Assembly (NCBI RefSeq): GCF_937616625.2
Contig: NC_065571.1
Location: 42,004,651-42,068,650, forward strand
Reading direction: 5' to 3'
From: Mercurialis annua
Lineage: Eukaryota > Streptophyta > Magnoliopsida > Malpighiales > Euphorbiaceae
DNA: 64,000 nt
Each line of letters opens with the position of its first letter. The stretch's first letter is position 1. Of this stretch, positions 34,494 through 46,009 are shown piece after piece. The notes below the pieces were generated by a model. It was given only the letters and a program-made list of their open reading frames with translations. It made no database searches and was not told the origin of the DNA. A program made the translations under genes and the position numbers.

Positions 34494-36381
34494 TTACAAT
34501 ATGAATGGATACAATATGAGTAGAATACGTATACGAAATAGTATGAATTAAGATTAAGGTTTCGATCAAATCTAATATTTGGTGTATACTATGTTCATAT
34601 ATATATGTTTTGTTTTAGATGCGATGCTATTTTACACAACACAATCAGTAAACGTAAACAAACAGTATTTCCCAAAATATTGACCCCCTCACAGTGTGTC
34701 ATTTCAGGGTCATTATACTTCTATCCTTGTTCCAAAAGTTCGGAGTTTGTACAGAATCAGTAGTGCTGCAGTAGTCGAGTCCTAGTAAGCTTGTAATGGT
34801 TTGTCAAACGGTTTTGAATATATAAACTATACTCTGATATGTATGATAGATTTTGAAACTGCGCTTTTAAATCGTTTGTCAAAGGTGGAGCAGGCTGTGC
34901 TGGATGTGAAATATCGCATTATAAGACCCGTGCTCCTATGTAATGTTTTAAGGATTTTAGCTAGACGTTTGTATACGTCAAGAATGAAAAGGCTTTCATG
35001 AAAATGTTTTTGTATATGATTATGGTTTGTTTTATCAATTCATTCGCGAAACATTTATAGTCGTCTTAGGCTTGCTACGGTTTCGGAGCTAGCACTCCCA
35101 TTTCCTAGCGCCGGTCGCGGTTCGAGATTTCGGGTCGTGAAATATTAAGTAGTTCTAGTTATTAGGTCATGATTGAACTTAAGCACATTTCATAAGCATG
35201 TGGGCTGTTACATTCTCACCAATTTATTATCAGTTATTCCTACCAATTAATCAAAATAATATTTCTAATATGGTATTAAAGCGGGTCTGGCCCGAAATCT
35301 TAATTACCCGGTTATCCGTCTGGATGTCCAATCCCAACGGCCCGGTCTGGTGTTGCCGTTGTGTATCACATCACAATTACAGTTTTTTTGGGGAGTTTTA
35401 GTTTCAAGTGACAACTGGATGCCCAGTCCCCGGTTGCACTTGAGGAAGGGTGTTAAAAATAATTATGTATTGCTTACAAGAAAAAATATAGATGAGTTTA
35501 TAAGTGTGTTTCAACCACCTATTAACTATAGTTCTAGTTATTAGGTCATGGTTGAATCTAAGCACATTTCATATGCATGTGGGTTGTCACATTCTCACCT
35601 ATATAAAATTAATTACTCCCACAAATATTTCTAATATGATATTAGAGCGGCTCTGGCCCGGATTCTTAATTTGTCGGTTGTCCGTCTGGATGTTCATTTT
35701 CAGCGGCCAGGTTTGGTGTTGCCGCTGCATCTTAATACAAAATTCAGTTTCAGAGGGAGTCAATTTCAAGTGACAAGTGGATGTACAGTCCCGGTTGCAC
35801 TTGAGAGGGAGTGTTAAAGATAATCCCACATTGTTAAGAAATACAAATATAAATGAGTTTATAAGTATGAAGGTCCAACTACCTATGACATAGTTCTAAT
35901 TATTAGGTTATGGTTGAATTTAAGCACATTTTATAAGCATGTGTGTTGATACATGATTACCAGTTTATAATCAATTATTCCTACCAATTAATCAAAATAA
36001 TATTTCTAATATGGAACTAGAGCGAGTCTGGTCCAAAATTTTAACTATCCGGTTGTCCGTCTGGATGTTCAGTTCCAGCGGCCCGGTCCGGTGTTGCCGC
36101 TGAGTATCACATCACAATTACAGTTTCAGAGGGAGTTTCAGTTTCAAGTGACAATTAGATATTCAATCCCGGTTGCATTTGAGGAGGAGTGTTAAAGATA
36201 ATCCCACATTATTTAGGAGAATAAATATAAATAAGTTTATAAGTGTGAATGTTCAACCACCAATTATCTAGTTTTAGTTATTATGTCATGGTTAGATCTA
36301 AGCATATTTCATATGCATGTGAGTTGTTACATTCTCACCTATATAAAATTAATTACTCCAATAAATATTTCTAATATTTTA

Positions 36382-36410
36382 TATGCATAATAAGTATAAC
36401 TAAATTTAAA
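36382..36410. other. Short spacer after the TRIM
   Basis: Begins with the TTTTA duplication of the TRIM on its left edge; nothing else recognisable. Confidence 0.4.
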
Positions 36411-37514
36411 AGAGAATTTTCTACACTACACATTTTCCTATTTTATTTACAACTTAATACTGTTTTTATTTTTCTAACTTTTTTTTTACAAAAAATACCT
36501 TCTTCTTTTTTTAATTTCATAAATATGTTTTTCACTTTTTGATGATCTATTCTTTTTTTCTTAGACTTTTTGCAAGTATGACTTTTTTTTTTATCATATG
36601 TTTAGTATAACTATGGTGTATAATAATATATCTATTATGTTTTTTTAGTGTAACTATGGTGTTTTTATAGTGCAACAAAAGTGTATATATAATGTATCTA
36701 TAGTGCTTTTGTAGTATTTTTATGGTGTATACCATAAAAATACTGCAAATACAACATAAACATTGCAAATGCACCACATATATACTGCAAAAATGCCAGA
36801 AATACACCAAAAAAACATAAATACACTGAAAAACACCAGAAATATACTATAAATATACCAAAAATAATATAACGTAAATACATTATAAAAATACTACAAA
36901 TACACCATAAATCAATTCGTTCTTTATAAAATCAGTAATATTAAAATAAATAAACAAATCTATAAATAAAAGAATGACAAAGTAATTATATGAATAATAG
37001 AACAATTTTATAAATAAAAAAAATCATAGATCTATAATAATTTAATTATAAAATATTTAAATCATCACAAAAACATTAAAAAATTATAAAAAATTTAAAA
37101 CGATGTCGAGAAATCCATAGCGCGAACGAAAGAGACGAACGAAAAAGCGCGAACGGAAGAGACGAATGGAAAAACGAACGGAATAGATGAGAAATCCATC
37201 GAAAGTGGACGGACGGAAGGGCGAACAGAAAAGCGAACGAAATTGACGAGCGGAAAAGCAACCGAAAAGACAAACGGAAAATCAAACGGAAAAGAATAAA
37301 AAAAGAAGAGAGAATTTTGAGAGAGAGAGAGAGAGAAAAAGAGAGAAAAGAAACTGTGGCTAAGTAAAGTTTTAACATAAAACGAGATAAGACTTATATA
37401 TATAATAGATATTTTATAAATATATTTATTATTAGTGTAGAGTGGGAAATTATGAAAAGATGAATAAATTTGTTGTAAATATATTTTAACCTTGTAGCAA
37501 AGGGTATTCCTCAA
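36411..37514 (-). mobile_element. Long composite repeat E2 (inverted partner of E1)
   Basis: On the minus strand it has the same order as E1: outer AT-rich arm, CTCTCTCTCTCT-type leader (37317-37343), the short Phe/Ser/Arg-rich ORF (37378-37076), then TATGGTGTATAC-like and ACACCATAAA-like repeats. Ends GAGAATTTTCTACAC and GGGTATTCCTC are weak inverted repeats. No transposase and no clean target duplication. Confidence 0.5.
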
Positions 37515-38168
37515 GCAGTATGTCGAAAATATTGTGTGCAGCTGCTCCTCCAATAAGTTTGACGTCGGCAGTATGTTTCAAGCAGGTTTGGAAGTCCGAA
37601 ACTCCGCCAAAAATTAAATTCTTCTTATGGACAGCAATTCATAAAAGAATTCCATCTCTTTCGTTTCTTGCATCTAGAAGAATCATTTTAAATGACAATG
37701 TGGGATGTGGTATTTGTGGAAAAATTGAAACTCAAGATCACATTTTGCTTCATTGCTCATTCGCAAGAAAAGTTTGGTATGATTTGTTTAAGAAATTGGG
37801 TTTAGCTTGGGTTTTGCCTAAATCATTGGAAGACTTTTTCATCCAATAGATTGGTTTCATGCCGAATAGAGGAGGTTCTTCTCTCTGGACTACAACTTTT
37901 ATCATCTTCATTTGGGAAATATGGAAGTGTCGGAATAAGAAAATTTTTCGGCAAAAGAATTCTTTCTCAGAGGATGTAATTTTCAGATATTTACATAGCA
38001 TAGTTTTCTTCTATAAATGTAAACACCCTTCATTCGTTTATTCGGGTTCAGATATGTATAGGAATCCGGATAGCGTTTTATTGCTCTAGGATGTTTTCTT
38101 TTTGAGTTGTGTTTGTTTGGCCACTCCTTGTGGCCCTTAATAAAGCTTATATTCATAAAAAAAATAAG
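37515..38168 (+). pseudogene. 5'-truncated L1-type LINE, zf-RVT 3' end
   Basis: The frame 37520-37849 reads WKSETPPKIKFFLWTAIH, then CGICGKIETQDHILLHC and FARKVWYDLF. This is the zf-RVT (zinc-binding in reverse transcriptase) domain found at the C-terminus of plant L1-like LINE ORF2 proteins. A stop at 37847-37849 is followed, in another frame, by FIIFIWEIWKCRNKKIF, the usual next segment. The 3' end is TTAATAAAGCTTATATTC and a short poly-A at about 38156-38164. All upstream domains are missing, as expected from incomplete target-primed reverse transcription. Not functional. Confidence 0.85.
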
Positions 38169-38402
38169 GTGTTTTGAAAATAATCCCTAAATTTTATAGA
38201 AACACAATATTGAGTGTAAATTACTAAATTCTAAATCTAATAAATAAAAATAATAAATTGAGTAATTTACTAAAAAAATGATAAATCAGAAAGATTTGGA
38301 CAGAAAAAGACAAAAAGGAAGAAAAGAGATAGAAAAAAGCTATACATCTAAAAAATGTGAGTTTACATTCATTGAAAAATAAAAATATTTTAATTTTTTT
38401 TA
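38169..38402 (+). repeat. Left half of a ~400-bp locus repeat, split by E3
   Basis: Unit start (TTTTGAAAATAATCCCTAAA, then ACACAATATTGAGTGTAAAT) up to AATATTTTAATTTTTTTT. The unit resumes at 39973 with TAATGCACTAGGCAATGTGC. Confidence 0.7.
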
Positions 38403-38597
38403 GAGAAAATTAGGTAAAACACTCTATTTTTTAAAATAATAGTAAATTATACTTCAACAAGGAAAACATAGAGAAAATACCTCATCTTTTTAGCACTTTT
38501 ATTTTTTTACTCTATAGTCTTTTTTTATTATAATAATACTTATTTCTTATTATTATTTATTCTAAATTTACTCTAACATATATATCTTTTTTTTGTT

Positions 38598-38638
<41 letters not shown>

Positions 38639-39963
38639 TTTCTTTTTCTTCATTTTTTTCTTTCTTTATCACGCCGTCGTCGTTCCTTCAACGATCTGCC
38701 ATCATTCCGCTGTTGCTCCGCCTTCGCTTTATCTTCGCTCCGCCGTCGATTCATCGTTCTTCCATATTTTAGCGATTTTTTTCTTAACTCGTGGTGATTA
38801 TTACGATTTATTTTAACTCTCAGATCTAAAAAAATTGTTCTTGAATTTTTTCAGTTTGAGATCTGAAAATCTGCATTAAAAACGATTTTTAGATGAAAAA
38901 AACGATTTTCTGCAAAAAAACGATTTTTTTGCTGAAAACAGCGCCTGATTATCATATCGTTATCACTATGACGTTATCATATCATTATCATAACACTGTA
39001 AAGAAAAACGATTTTCTGTCAAAAAATATATTTGATTATCATATCGGTATCATTAACGTTAGCATGTCTTTATCATAACGTTATCATATCAGTATCATAA
39101 TATTATACGATTATGATAATAGTATGATAAGGTTTATGATAATAGTATGATAATGTTATGGTATAGTAATGATAAAGTACGTTGTGATAATGTTATAATA
39201 ATATTTTATGATATTCTTATGATACAGTTTATTATGATAATGTTATGATAATAGTATGATAAGGTTAATGATAAAAGGTTACGATACATCTATGATAAAG
39301 TACGTCATGATAATACTATGATAATATTTTTATGATACTGTTATGATAAAGTATATTATGATAATGTTATGATAATTTTTATAAAAACAGATGATAATAG
39401 TATGACAAAGTTAACGATAATAATATGATAAAGTACGAAAAATAATTTTTTTACAGAAATATTATGATACCGAGACGATAATGTCACTGCTGCTTTTATG
39501 ATAATATTATGAAAAAATTTGTGATACCGATATGATAATATCACTGCTGCTTTTTTAGATCTAGATCTGAAATATCAAATTGCGAGATAAAAAATAATGA
39601 TACATAAATAATTGAAAATTTTTAAAATAAAATTACAAGATTGAAGATGACGGAAAATTTAAAAAAAAAAAGTGAAAGTGAAAAATGCAGGAAGTGGAAG
39701 AAGAGGGGAAAAAGGAAGAAAGAAAAAAAAGAAAAATGGAAGAAGAGAGAAAAAAAGAAAAAAACTGGAAAGAGAAAAAAAGATAGAAAAGAAAAAAAGT
39801 GTCAGGTCATATATTTCATGTGTTAGAGTAAAATCATTAACTTTTTGCCACGTAGAGTAAAAATACAATATCTAGAAAGTTGTGATGTAATTTTCATAAC
39901 TTTTCAGTGTTGAGATATATTATCCTATTATTCTTGTTTTTGAGGTAAATTTGTAAGGAGCCC
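38403..39963. mobile_element. Composite element E3 with ATGATAAT repeats
   Basis: Inserted inside a locus-repeat unit. The flanking 9-mers TTTTTTTTA (38394-38402 and 39964-39972) match, though they are low complexity. Head: (CT)n at 38602-38633 and a GC-richer leader-like stretch (CGCCGTCGTCGTTCC near 38672). Middle (38940-39550): dozens of TATGATAAT and complementary ATTATCATA motifs. Tail: purine-rich GAAAAAGAAAAA repeats. No protein-coding gene. Organisation resembles E1/E2. Confidence 0.5.
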
Positions 39964-39972
39964 TTTTTTTTA

Positions 39973-40170
39973 TAATGCACTAGGCAATGTGCATCTAAGA
40001 GCCAAATACTTATTTTCTCTCTCTTTAGTTGGGAAAAGCTGAAAATTATTTAAATTAGAAAAAATAATTACAAAAATCCGGATGTTTTTTATTTATTGGG
40101 GTCAACAATTTAAAAAAAGAAAAATTGCTGCATTACTTAATTTTCAAAAATAATAACATCCAACACGTAT
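39973..40170 (+). repeat. Right part of the split locus repeat and AT-rich spacer
   Basis: Begins with the canonical core TAATGCACTAGGCAATGTGC and then diverges. Nothing else seen. Confidence 0.5.
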
Positions 40171-40680
40171 CAATATTTTTCTCAAGATCTAGGAAGACCG
40201 GATACGGTCCCGGCGGCAGAAAATTAAAGAAGGCGACCCAAGCAGCAGAAGCTCAAAGGAAATAGTCGGCAGCAGCAAATCGGCGGACGAGGTCCAAGGC
40301 ATCATCAGTTAAAAGAAGACGGTTCAGGAGGTAGTAGATCGGAGAAGGGATCACATGCTTTTGCGGTGAGCGGAAAATTATTTGGATATGACAGTGGTTT
40401 TTTATTGAAGCGTGGCAAAAGAGGACAAGATTGAACAATTTGAAGATTCAAATGCACTCGAAGAGAAGGTTAAGTAATTGAGAATCAAGCGTGGTAGTTG
40501 GAAAAGAAGACAGGTGGTGGGTTGAGAAGGTTGGTGATGATTATGATAAGAAGATGTTGAATCTTTATAATGTTGATAATACAATTAATGTTATGTTATG
40601 GCACTTGCAATCGTATTCCATTACAAAATCAATCCCAATTGCAATCTTTCATCAAAAACAGCTCAGCCAAACTATTGGTT
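40171..40680. other. GC-richer unassigned segment
   Basis: CGGATACGGTCCCGGCGGCA at about 40201 and GGCGGACGAGGTCCAAGGC at about 40281 differ from the surroundings. Short ORFs on both strands (61-63 codons) have no recognised motif. It directly precedes the ATAC minisatellite, as the leader-like heads of E1 and E3 precede their own repeat tails. Confidence 0.3.
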
Positions 40681-41880
40681 AATTTATTTTAAAACTACAA
40701 AATATATATAAAGTCAAAGTATATATAAAAAATACACAAAATATACTTATTATTTTCTAAAAATAATATAATGCGTACATAGATATATACATAGCCTATA
40801 TTTTTTTTATAAAATATACACAAAATATACATATAACATAACTATTATTATTTATAAAATATACACAAAATGTAATTATTTGCAAAAAAATACCAGATAT
40901 ATTAAAAAATATATCAAAATTAATTATTTTAAAATTGAAAAGTATACACAAAATATACATAAAATATATTATTATTTTAAAAAATTTAAAGTATACAAAA
41001 AGTATACAAAAAATATATATATATTAATTTATATACACATCATATAGTTATTATTTTAAAATTAAAAAATACACACAAAAGATACACAAAGAATACACAA
41101 AGTGTATTTATTATTTAAAAATAAAAAAATATACACAAAATATAAATAAAGTATACTTATTTTTTTTCAAAAAACAATATACACAAACATATTATTTTTA
41201 AATAAAAAAATTAAAATTTAAAAGTATACAAAAAGTATAGACAAAATATATTTATTAATTTATATACACATAATATAGTTATTATTTTAAAATTGAAAAA
41301 TACACACAAAATATACACGAATAATACATAAGGTGTACTTATTATTTTAAAATAAAAAAGTATACACAAAATATAAACAAAGTATACTTATTTTTTTTAA
41401 ATATACTTATTATTAAACAAATGTATACAAAAATATATTAAAACTAATTATTTTGGCGTTATAAAGTATGCACAAAATATATATAAAGTATATTTATTAT
41501 TTTTTATAAAGTATACATAAAACATATACAAAATATACATAAAGTATATTCATTAATTTTCTATAAGAGAATATATCAAAACTAATTGTTTTGACGTTAT
41601 AAAGTATACACAAAGTGTACATAGAGTATACTTATTTTTTTATACAATATACAAAAAAAAAATATAAAATATACATAGAGTATATTCATTGTTTTCTATA
41701 ATGTATACAAAAATATATCAAAACTAATTGTTATGACGTTATAAAGTATACACAAAGTATACATAGAGTATATTTATTATTTTTTATAAAGTATACACAA
41801 AATATATATAGAGTATATTTATTATTTTCTACAAAGTATACAAAAAGTATACACGAACCATACATAAAATATGTGATTTC
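40681..41880. repeat. Degenerate ATAC-rich minisatellite, ~1.2 kb
   Basis: Repeated AAAGTATACACAAAATATAC and TAAAGTATATTTATTATTTT motifs. At 41440-41870 a longer unit of about 110-150 bp recurs, marked by ATATATCAAAACTAATTGTT and GACGTTATAAAGTATAC. No coding capacity. Confidence 0.85.
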
Positions 41881-41933
41881 ATTGTTGGTCTAATTCCTAG
41901 TTGCTTCATCTCTTCGAATACAGCTTGTTCATC

Positions 41934-41936
<3 letters not shown>

Positions 41937-42004
<68 letters not shown>
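41937..42004. repeat. (TA)34 microsatellite
   Basis: Uninterrupted TA dinucleotides over about 68 bp. Confidence 0.95.
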
Positions 42005-42006
<2 letters not shown>

Positions 42007-43530
42007 TAAATTTTATTAAAAATATAAAAGAGCACACATTACATATTAAAAAAGTGCCAGAAACAATTTTTTAAAGAACTGTATTGGATTTATGGCATAT
42101 ATTAATAAATAATATAAACTAATAAATTAAATTAAATATAAGATATGTATATATTTGGCATATAGAAAAATGTACACATTGTTTACTAAAAAAATGTATT
42201 AAATTTAATTATTTATATCTCATAATATATCAAAAGTATTTGTATTGAATAGCTGAAATATAAATAAAATATAATAAAAGATCAGTCTCTATTTTGTTAC
42301 ACCATTTTTAAATTTTTAGTGTAATTTTAATATACCGTCGTAGAATTTCAGTATAATTCTATATCAATCAAATACAAATAAACCAACTCTTCATTTCATC
42401 ACCTTCTCCCACTTGTGACCATCTTATCATTGCACCTAATTATCTGAAACCACTTTAATATTTTTGTCTTCTTTCACCCTTTGTTTTTTTCATCCATTCA
42501 TGCCCATAAAATAGAAAACACAAATTGATTAGAAATATGAAATTGCATATTTATACTTGATGAGGTAGAAATCTAACGACCACGTTAAATACTCGTTTAA
42601 TGTCTACTACCGTCCAATCAAACAAAAAACAATAATGAAGAGGGCATGTTTTATTTTATCCAGCTCATAAAAAAATATAATAGCATAATTTTTATATTCT
42701 TGGTATTACTATCCTTTTATCATAGTATATAATAGATTTATTTGTATATTTTTAGTATATTATCTGTATATTTTTTGTTTATAATTTATATATTTTTTAT
42801 GTATATAATTACTATTCAGCGCTGTACCATTTGAATTATGCCTCATTGGTATTGAAATGCAATTAATTAATTTATATGTTCAATACTTAACTTCTACAGG
42901 AAAAAATATATTTATTTTCAATTATACAATGATATATTATTTTAATTATAAGATCTGTGTGCTTTCAGTATACCGTAAACTTGTATTATAAATTTTTGAG
43001 AAAATTAGATTATTTAATTATTGAAAATAATTTCAAATTTATAAATTATTAAAAGATCCATCATCAAAATAGAAATCCAACTGATATGTTGATCTACTTA
43101 TATTTTTGGTTAATGATGTAGTGGGGGTCATAATTTATTAATGCAGGTGGTGGCCAATATGGTCTTATTAGGGTGTTTGACTGGCAAGAGAGAGCAATCA
43201 GGTGCGGACAGATTTTAGTTTTGGGAATGAAAATGCCATGAAGCAACAAGGCAAGCAGAAGAAAGCTTTTAGAATGGCCATTACGTGTTGGATGTAAATT
43301 ATTAAAGCCCATTACGTGTTGCAACAAAACTAAAACATTAAATGCAAATAATTAAACCATTACGTATTTATCAAATTATTTTATAAAATTAAGTGGTAGA
43401 TATAATTTCCTCTTTTTCTTATCCTGTTTATTTCTTTTAATAAAATTAATTAAATTTAAAAAAATTATTTTCAACAAATATACCACTATACCCTCGTTCA
43501 TTTTCACTTGAATGGTAACTTTTTTATTGT
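42005..43530. other. AT-rich intergenic DNA
   Basis: No gene or defined repeat ends. A short block at 43100-43330 is less AT-rich and contains two CCATTACGTGTTG motifs (about 43277 and 43310). Its 77-codon minus ORF has no recognised domain. Confidence 0.4.
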
Positions 43531-43930
43531 CAATAATATTATCAATTGTTTTCTAAATAATCCTTTACAAGTAATTTCTCTAAAAAGAGAAATATTAAAT
43601 CAAAAATAGTATAACAATAAATTTCAAATCTGAAAGGATTTGAAAAGATACAGGGAACGAAAAGAAAACAAGCAAAACACAGTATACTTTTTTCTTAGAA
43701 AATGTCAAACTAATTAGAAAAATAAAACCACTTTAAATGTTTTTTTTGCCAATACATTAGACAGTATGCATGCATTAACCGACAATTTTTAAAAAAAATA
43801 TACGCCTCTCTTTGTCATTCTTCACTGATTACTTTTTTTTTTTAATTCAACTTAACAAATTTAAAAATCCTCTTCAATAAATATGTCATTATCTACACTC
43901 ACTAACTCACACTTAAACAATAACAACTTT
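43531..43930 (+). repeat. Copy of the ~400-bp locus repeat
   Basis: Has AAATTTCAAATCTGAAAGGA near 43618 and the core ACATTAGACAGTATGCATGC near 43755, then the unit-end motif CTACACTCACTAACTCACAC. Confidence 0.7.
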
Positions 43931-44344
43931 TATTATTATCATTATTAATAATTATATTATCAAATAATTTTTAAAATCAAGTAATTTTTTCCAAAAAAAA
44001 AGAAGTTTAAAATCTCCATTTGACTCAAAAAGAGAAGAGAAAACAATTCTTCAGATTTACCAATTTTGCTACTAAAACGAATCAAGAAAATGATGTTTTG
44101 CTTGTAATTCTCAAATGTCTTATCATAGTATATACAAAGAGTTACCATGGATAATGTTTTTCTTAATTCCTCTGTTTATTCAGTTTTTTAATTTTTAAAA
44201 TATATGCATAACTACAATTTGATAATCAAATTAAAAAAAAATTAAATTTGGTAACCATACTAAAACAAATCAAAGTTTTGTCACCAAAATAAAAAAAAAG
44301 TGATAATTTGGATACCTCTGAGATTAATTGCGTACTAGACTATA

Positions 44345-44700
44345 TAGACTATATATGCATATGATTAATATCACTAAATTTAAAAAGAAAGACAATGTTA
44401 AATCGATAATAGTAAAGCAATACATACTAAATCCAAAAAAAATGGAAAGAAAAAGGAAATTAGAAGAAAACGAGGCAAAAACCTTTTTAAAGAATATCAA
44501 TTTAAATTCACTAAAAAATTGATTTAAATGGTTTCTTTTTGCAATGGACTAGGCAATTTACATGCATGAACCAATAACAATTGTTAAATTATTTCTTCTT
44601 TTCTTATCTTTCTTCACTCATTTTTTTTATTCAATAAAATAAATTCAGAAAAATCATTTTAATAAATCTCTTGTAATCTATACTCACTCATTTTCAACTG
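44345..44700 (+). repeat. Copy of the ~400-bp locus repeat
   Basis: Core GGACTAGGCAATTTACATGC near 44545; counterpart of 14071-14480. Confidence 0.7.
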
Positions 44701-45400
44701 AATGCAAAGATATTTTCTTTTGTTAATTGTATTATCAAATTTATTTCTAAAATCATGAACTATTATTGATAATTTCTCCAAAAAAAGTATGTATTAGTAA
44801 ACTATCGTCAAACCTTCTAATCTTGGTTATTTATAATTCAATAATTTACGGTCTCTATCAGCCTCAAGAAAAGAAGAGAAATAAACTCTACAGGTCTACC
44901 AATTTTGCTGCGTCTCGAGAAAAGAAGAGAAATAAATGATACAGGTATACCAATCTTTGCTGTTAAAACCGTTTCAAAACGATATTTTGTCTAAAATTCA
45001 TAAGTACTTTTTATCAAACTATATACAAAACATTATAAGGGGGAATGTTTTTACTTAATTCCTTTTTTTTTTCTATCAAAATGTATGCATAATCATATAT
45101 ATATAAAAGAAAATTATATCTTTTTTCATAGATTTATATTTTTCATATTTTGTTAAAATTTATTCACTGAATTTTGTTATGTTATTATTCAGGCATTGAC
45201 ATAATATATATATAAAATTATTTTTGTTTTATAGATACCTTTTTCACTTTATTGAAGTATAGAAGAAGAGTTTATAAATGATGAATCATGACATATACAA
45301 TTGATATATTTATTTAATTTAGCATGAATCGAATTTTTTATTGTTGCAGAAACAGTTAAAATATTGCAGATTTGGATCCAACAGTAAGGAATTGGATTGA

Positions 45401-45445
45401 ATGTGCATGGCGAAAGCTGATGAATCTTTCAGACTTGATGATATG
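45401..45445 (+). pseudogene. Second copy of MBD exon 1
   Basis: Fifteen codons with a start ATG, the KADESFR motif and a GT donor, equivalent to exon 1 at 15697-15741 (which has KADESFRPDD). The upstream acceptor TTTTTATTGTTGCAG is conserved too. No further MBD exons follow on this strand within the window; the downstream DNA has been displaced by the nested pair at 47368 and the CACTA at 53471. It is either a truncated duplicate or a gene whose remaining exons are outside the window or lost. Confidence 0.7.
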
Positions 45446-45684
45446 GTACATTTTTTTTACACAATCTTCTTTCTTTTACATTTTTCACAATAATTCATTC
45501 ATGTTCATGTTTATAGAGTTATACATAAAACATCCACAATTAATGAAGTATATCCCTAAAGGAATAGCTATTTTTTGACACTAAGTATATAATTTAGAAG
45601 ACCGTAAATTCAGTATAAAAATTTCAAATGAGAGAATAGTTTATTAAATGTTGAAACATTATAAATTAACATGTTTTAAAATAT

Positions 45685-46000
45685 GGGTTAATTACATATA
45701 AAATTATGACGTTTGCGCCAAGTTTCAAAAATAACATAACCGTTGAAACGTGTCAGTTATAGACACTACCTTTCATTTTTTTTCTAAAATAACATCAGCA
45801 ATTTTTAGTGGCATTTTTGCTGACGTAGCATGACACGTGGCAGACTCATTGGCTGTCCAAGTCAGCAAAATTTCACCAAAAATATCCCCATGATAAACTT
45901 GAAAAAAAATGAAAAGTGGTGTCTATAACTGACACGTTTTAAAGGTAATGTTATTTTTGAAACTTGGTGCAAAAGTCATGATTTTATATGTAATTAATCC
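45685..46000. mobile_element. Mutator-type foldback MITE with paralogous empty site
   Basis: Ends GGGTTAATTACATATAAAAT and ATTTTATATGTAATTAATCC. 9-bp flanks TTAAAATAT (45676-45684) and TAAAAATAT (46001-46009) match at 8 of 9. The first locus copy has the uninterrupted target TTAAAATATTTTAATGAG at 15985-16002. Arms include CAAGTTTCAAAAATAACAT and the complement of ATGTTATTTTTGAAACTTGG. Confidence 0.9.
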
Positions 46001-46009
46001 TAAAAATAT

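Larger units (their letters stand above)
28088..35142 (-). mobile_element. TGTCACGACCC element A, inserted in the first TRIM LTR
   Basis: On the minus strand it begins TTTCACGACCC (one base from TGTCACGACCC) and ends GGGGTATTACA. The target duplication is TATTA (28083-28087 and 35143-35147), perfect. It is itself interrupted by element C (31124-34493) and by a hAT MITE (29963-30245). Removing these leaves about 3.39 kb, close to C. It has no ORF, no primer-binding site and no polypurine tract. TG/CA ends with a 5-bp duplication and no interior suggest a very long solitary LTR. A non-coding LARD is the alternative. Confidence 0.8.
28027..36376 (+). mobile_element. Multimeric TRIM, split by nested insertions
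   Basis: Four LTRs and three short internal segments in a row, bounded by a perfect 5-bp duplication TTTTA (28022-28026 and 36377-36381). LTRs: 28027-28087 plus 35148-35270, 35451-35636, 35812-36011 and 36190-36376. Internal segments: 35271-35450, 35637-35811 and 36012-36189. LTRs begin TGTTAAAGATAATCCCACAT and end TTTCTAATA. Each internal segment begins TGGTATTAGAGCG-like, a worn tRNA-Met primer site. Each ends with the purine-rich CACTTGAGGAGGAG that precedes plant copia LTRs. At under 200 bp, the internal segments carry no gene. The repeated LTR-internal structure implies unequal recombination. Confidence 0.85.

Noticed and set aside
28088..35142. Terminal-inverted-repeat DNA transposon for element A
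   Set aside because: The ends read TGTCACGACCC and GGGGTATTACA; CGACCC/GGGGT gives only a short imperfect inversion, while TG/CA and the 5-bp duplication fit LTR integration better.
45372..45578. ORF reading DPTVRNWIECAWRKLM across the second exon 1
   Set aside because: The same frame in the first copy has two stops, and it does not join exon 2 in phase; the MxMxKADESFR frame does.
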